Shown here: positions 6,300 to 7,794 of the stretch, in pieces
Layout: every line of letters starts with the position of its first letter
How positions within the stretch are numbered: the stretch's first letter is position 1
Translations under genes and position numbers: made by a program
The notes under the pieces: generated by a model
What the model saw: only the letters and a program-made list of their open reading frames with translations
Databases searched by the model: none
What the model was told of the DNA's origin: nothing
Assembly: GCA_964650685.1 (NCBI GenBank)
Contig: CAZYUW010000069.1
Span: forward strand, 1-7,794
Direction: 5' to 3'
Source: Nitratifractor sp964650685
GTDB lineage: Bacteria > Campylobacterota > Campylobacteria > Campylobacterales > Sulfurovaceae
DNA: 7,794 bases

Positions 6300-6583
6300 G
6301 CGATCCCGGAAAAAAGGCGATCATTGAGGAGAAAGACAGAAGAGAGCTTTTTGGTTTCTCGGTCAACAGTCTCGCCGCCGTGATGATCGGTATACTGATT
6401 TTCGGTATATATGTGGGGATACTGCTTTTTGGAGAAAATTCACTGATGGTACTAAAGGGTCTCGAGAGAGAGTACGAGTCTTTGCACAGTGAGGCCGCTG
6501 CTCTTAGAAAGTCGAATCAGAAACTCCAAAAAGAGTATTTCGAACTTCTCCAGATAGCTGGGGATAATGAGATCGCTTTTTAG
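6296..6583 (+). CDS. Small membrane protein with coiled coil, FtsB/DivIC-like septum formation protein (probable)
   Basis: This 95-residue protein has a charged cytoplasmic start (to about residue 19), one membrane segment (about 26-46, SLAAVMIGILIFGIYVGILL) and a heptad-like, Glu/Lys/Leu-rich coiled coil (about 51-88, with Leu/aliphatic spacing through LKGLEREYESL and LRKSNQKLQKEYFELL). This single-pass plus periplasmic coiled-coil layout is that of FtsB/DivIC, which joins FtsL and FtsQ in the divisome. Similar small genes follow enolase in FtsB-bearing genomes (E. coli has ftsB near eno), which supports the call, but the sequence is short and the match rests on architecture. The start is TTG at 6296, overlapping the eno stop as TTGA; AAAGGAG at 6281-6287 gives an 8-base spacing and no ATG nearby fits. 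Translation is therefore probably coupled to eno. It converges on the antiporter gene with 6 bases between stops. Confidence 0.8.
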   Translation: MSDPGKKAIIEEKDRRELFGFSVNSLAAVMIGILIFGIYVGILLFGENSLMVLKGLEREYESLHSEAAALRKSNQKLQKEYFELLQIAGDNEIAF

Positions 6584-6589
6584 CTGTAG

Positions 6590-7753
6590 TCATTTCTCTC
6601 TTTTTGATATCTTTCTTTTCAGCAAAACTTTTATGACGGTCATGGAGAATATGATTTCGAACAGACTCGCCAGTATCATCTTGTAGTAGACCAGAATACC
6701 TATATTGTTGGTCGTATACCCTATAGTCGCTACGGCGATAAAGAGCGTAAGTGGCATGGATAGTGAGAGAGCGACCAGAAAGGCATCCTCGGATCCGCTT
6801 ATGCGACGCAACTGAAAAGCCGAAATGATTCTGATGAGTATCATCACTGCCATTATGAGCGCGCCACCAGAGAGTACCCCGGGAATAACAAGAGAGTTCA
6901 GATCGAACGAGGTTCCGACATGTATAAAAAATATCGGGACCAAAAAACCGAAACCCAGGCTGGACATCTTCTCTTCGAGGCTCTTTTCGTGATGAAAAAA
7001 AGCTGATATGGCCACTCCCCCTATAAAAGCTCCGAGAGCCAACTCCAGTTTGAGCGCGAGCATCAGAGATATCAGAATGAAAAAGAGAGACATAGCCAGA
7101 CGGATATCCTGATCAGATGTGTCGGCTCTGGGCATCAGGATGTTTTTCAGCTCGGGGAACCACCAGAATAGAAGATGCAGCAGTCTATAGAGTATATATA
7201 TCAAAAAGATAAACAGAGCCAGATATCCAACCTCTATGAGAAGTTTCCAGCTGAATCCAACAGAACCAGCGGCATCGAGTACTGTCAGAGCCGTAATGCT
7301 TACGATCTCTCCAAGTACGCCTACGATAATGGCCTGTCTGAGCCAGGATGTTTTTTTGCCATAAGTTTTGACGAGAGGAGCCAGCATACCTATGGATATC
7401 AGCGGCAGAGATATGATCACTATCGGATCGAAATTCAGCACTACTCCAGCCGTGACCGCGAGTATCACCATCGTGATTATAAACATTGCGGCGCTTTTTA
7501 TCATTTTACCGGAACTTCCGGCGATCTGTTTGAGATTAACCTCCATGCCCGCGAGGAACATCAGATACAAGAAACCTATCTGAGCTATTAGATCGAAATA
7601 GCTGTTTTTGTAGAGTAGTCCGGAATATGCGAAAATAGAACCGAGAAGTATCTCTATTGGCGGAGTCGGCATCCTGAACAGTTTGGCGACGAACGGCGAA
7701 ATCCAGATCAATATGGATAGTGTCAGTATCAATGAAATTTCACTGTTCACCAC
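6590..7753 (-). CDS. Cation/proton antiporter, CPA2 (Kef/NapA-like) family, membrane domain only
   Basis: A 387-residue, very hydrophobic inner-membrane protein with about 11-13 predicted segments, likely exchanging Na+ or K+ for H+. CPA2 features seen: PPIEILLGSIFAYSGLL (31-47), IAQIGFLYLMFLAGMEVNLKQI (56-77, the family 'iG...LlFl-G-E' motif), GALIGG-type LGAFIGGVAIS (240-250), and the SLGFGFLVPIFFIHVGTSFDL region (265-285). At the ion-binding segment GVLGEIVSITALTVLD (145-160), Glu149 stands where the family normally has the second Asp of the DD/ND pair, and the usual 'prGe' basic residue of the later helix is replaced by SMPLTL (332-337). The protein ends KRKISKREK without a TrkA-N (RCK) domain, so nucleotide-regulated Kef function is unlikely. 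The start is one of two adjacent GTG codons, 7753 or 7750; GGAG at 7758-7761 spaces better to the second. The ion is not determinable from sequence. Confidence 0.85.
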   Translation of the reverse strand: MVNSEISLILTLSILIWISPFVAKLFRMPTPPIEILLGSIFAYSGLLYKNSYFDLIAQIGFLYLMFLAGMEVNLKQIAGSSGKMIKSAAMFIITMVILAVTAGVVLNFDPIVIISLPLISIGMLAPLVKTYGKKTSWLRQAIIVGVLGEIVSITALTVLDAAGSVGFSWKLLIEVGYLALFIFLIYILYRLLHLLFWWFPELKNILMPRADTSDQDIRLAMSLFFILISLMLALKLELALGAFIGGVAISAFFHHEKSLEEKMSSLGFGFLVPIFFIHVGTSFDLNSLVIPGVLSGGALIMAVMILIRIISAFQLRRISGSEDAFLVALSLSMPLTLFIAVATIGYTTNNIGILVYYKMILASLFEIIFSMTVIKVLLKRKISKREK

Positions 7754-7794
7754 ATCGCTCCGCTATAGTGTAACCCAACTCTTTTATTCTGCCA

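Noticed and set aside
7754..7794. Promoter for the antiporter (TACACT or an upstream AATAAAAG on the minus strand)
   Set aside because: Only about 40 bases are available and neither candidate is clearly better than chance.

Overview
The window reads as chromosomal housekeeping DNA from a Campylobacterota (epsilonproteobacterial) organism, probably a free-living or vent-type lineage of moderate GC rather than an AT-rich host-associated Campylobacter or Helicobacter. The reasons are an epsilon-type RecA and enolase lying next to each other, a small coiled-coil membrane protein directly behind enolase, a futalosine-pathway menaquinone enzyme (MqnD), a short 259-residue MurB, and many AGA and ATA codons. 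The taxonomic call is inference from recalled family features; no search was run.

Layout. Positions 33-1409 (+) hold an odd fusion: a signal peptide plus the first half of a NodB-type polysaccharide deacetylase, joined in frame to an MgtE magnesium channel that lacks its N domain. A Nudix hydrolase resembling UDP-sugar diphosphatases follows on the same strand (1419-2012). It converges, with 8 bases between, on a minus-strand pair read mqnD (3684-2824) then murB (2800-2021). A 167-base divergent intergenic region separates mqnD from recA (3852-4895, +). After a 132-base spacer rich in inverted repeats come eno (5028-6299) and a translationally coupled FtsB/DivIC-like gene (6296-6583). A minus-strand CPA2-type cation/proton antiporter gene (7753-6590) converges on it with 6 bases between. 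No rRNA, tRNA, CRISPR array, insertion sequence or phage gene was seen, and no stretch over 300 bases lacks a gene.

How the genes fit together. Most are core functions: DNA recombination and repair (recA), glycolysis/gluconeogenesis (eno), peptidoglycan precursor synthesis (murB), menaquinone synthesis (mqnD), likely cell division (FtsB-like) and ion homeostasis (MgtE part, antiporter). They form short transcription units of one to three genes and not one pathway. Three likely start regions (mqnD, recA, eno) share the same -10-like hexamer TAAAAT.

The most unusual object is the deacetylase-MgtE fusion. The exported half lacks the catalytic His motif. The signal peptide would place the MgtE CBS sensor on the wrong side of the membrane. 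The base composition of the 5' part also differs from the rest. It may be a genuine deletion fusion (a dead or re-purposed gene) or an assembly chimera, and the sequence alone cannot separate these. I see no convincing new multi-gene system.
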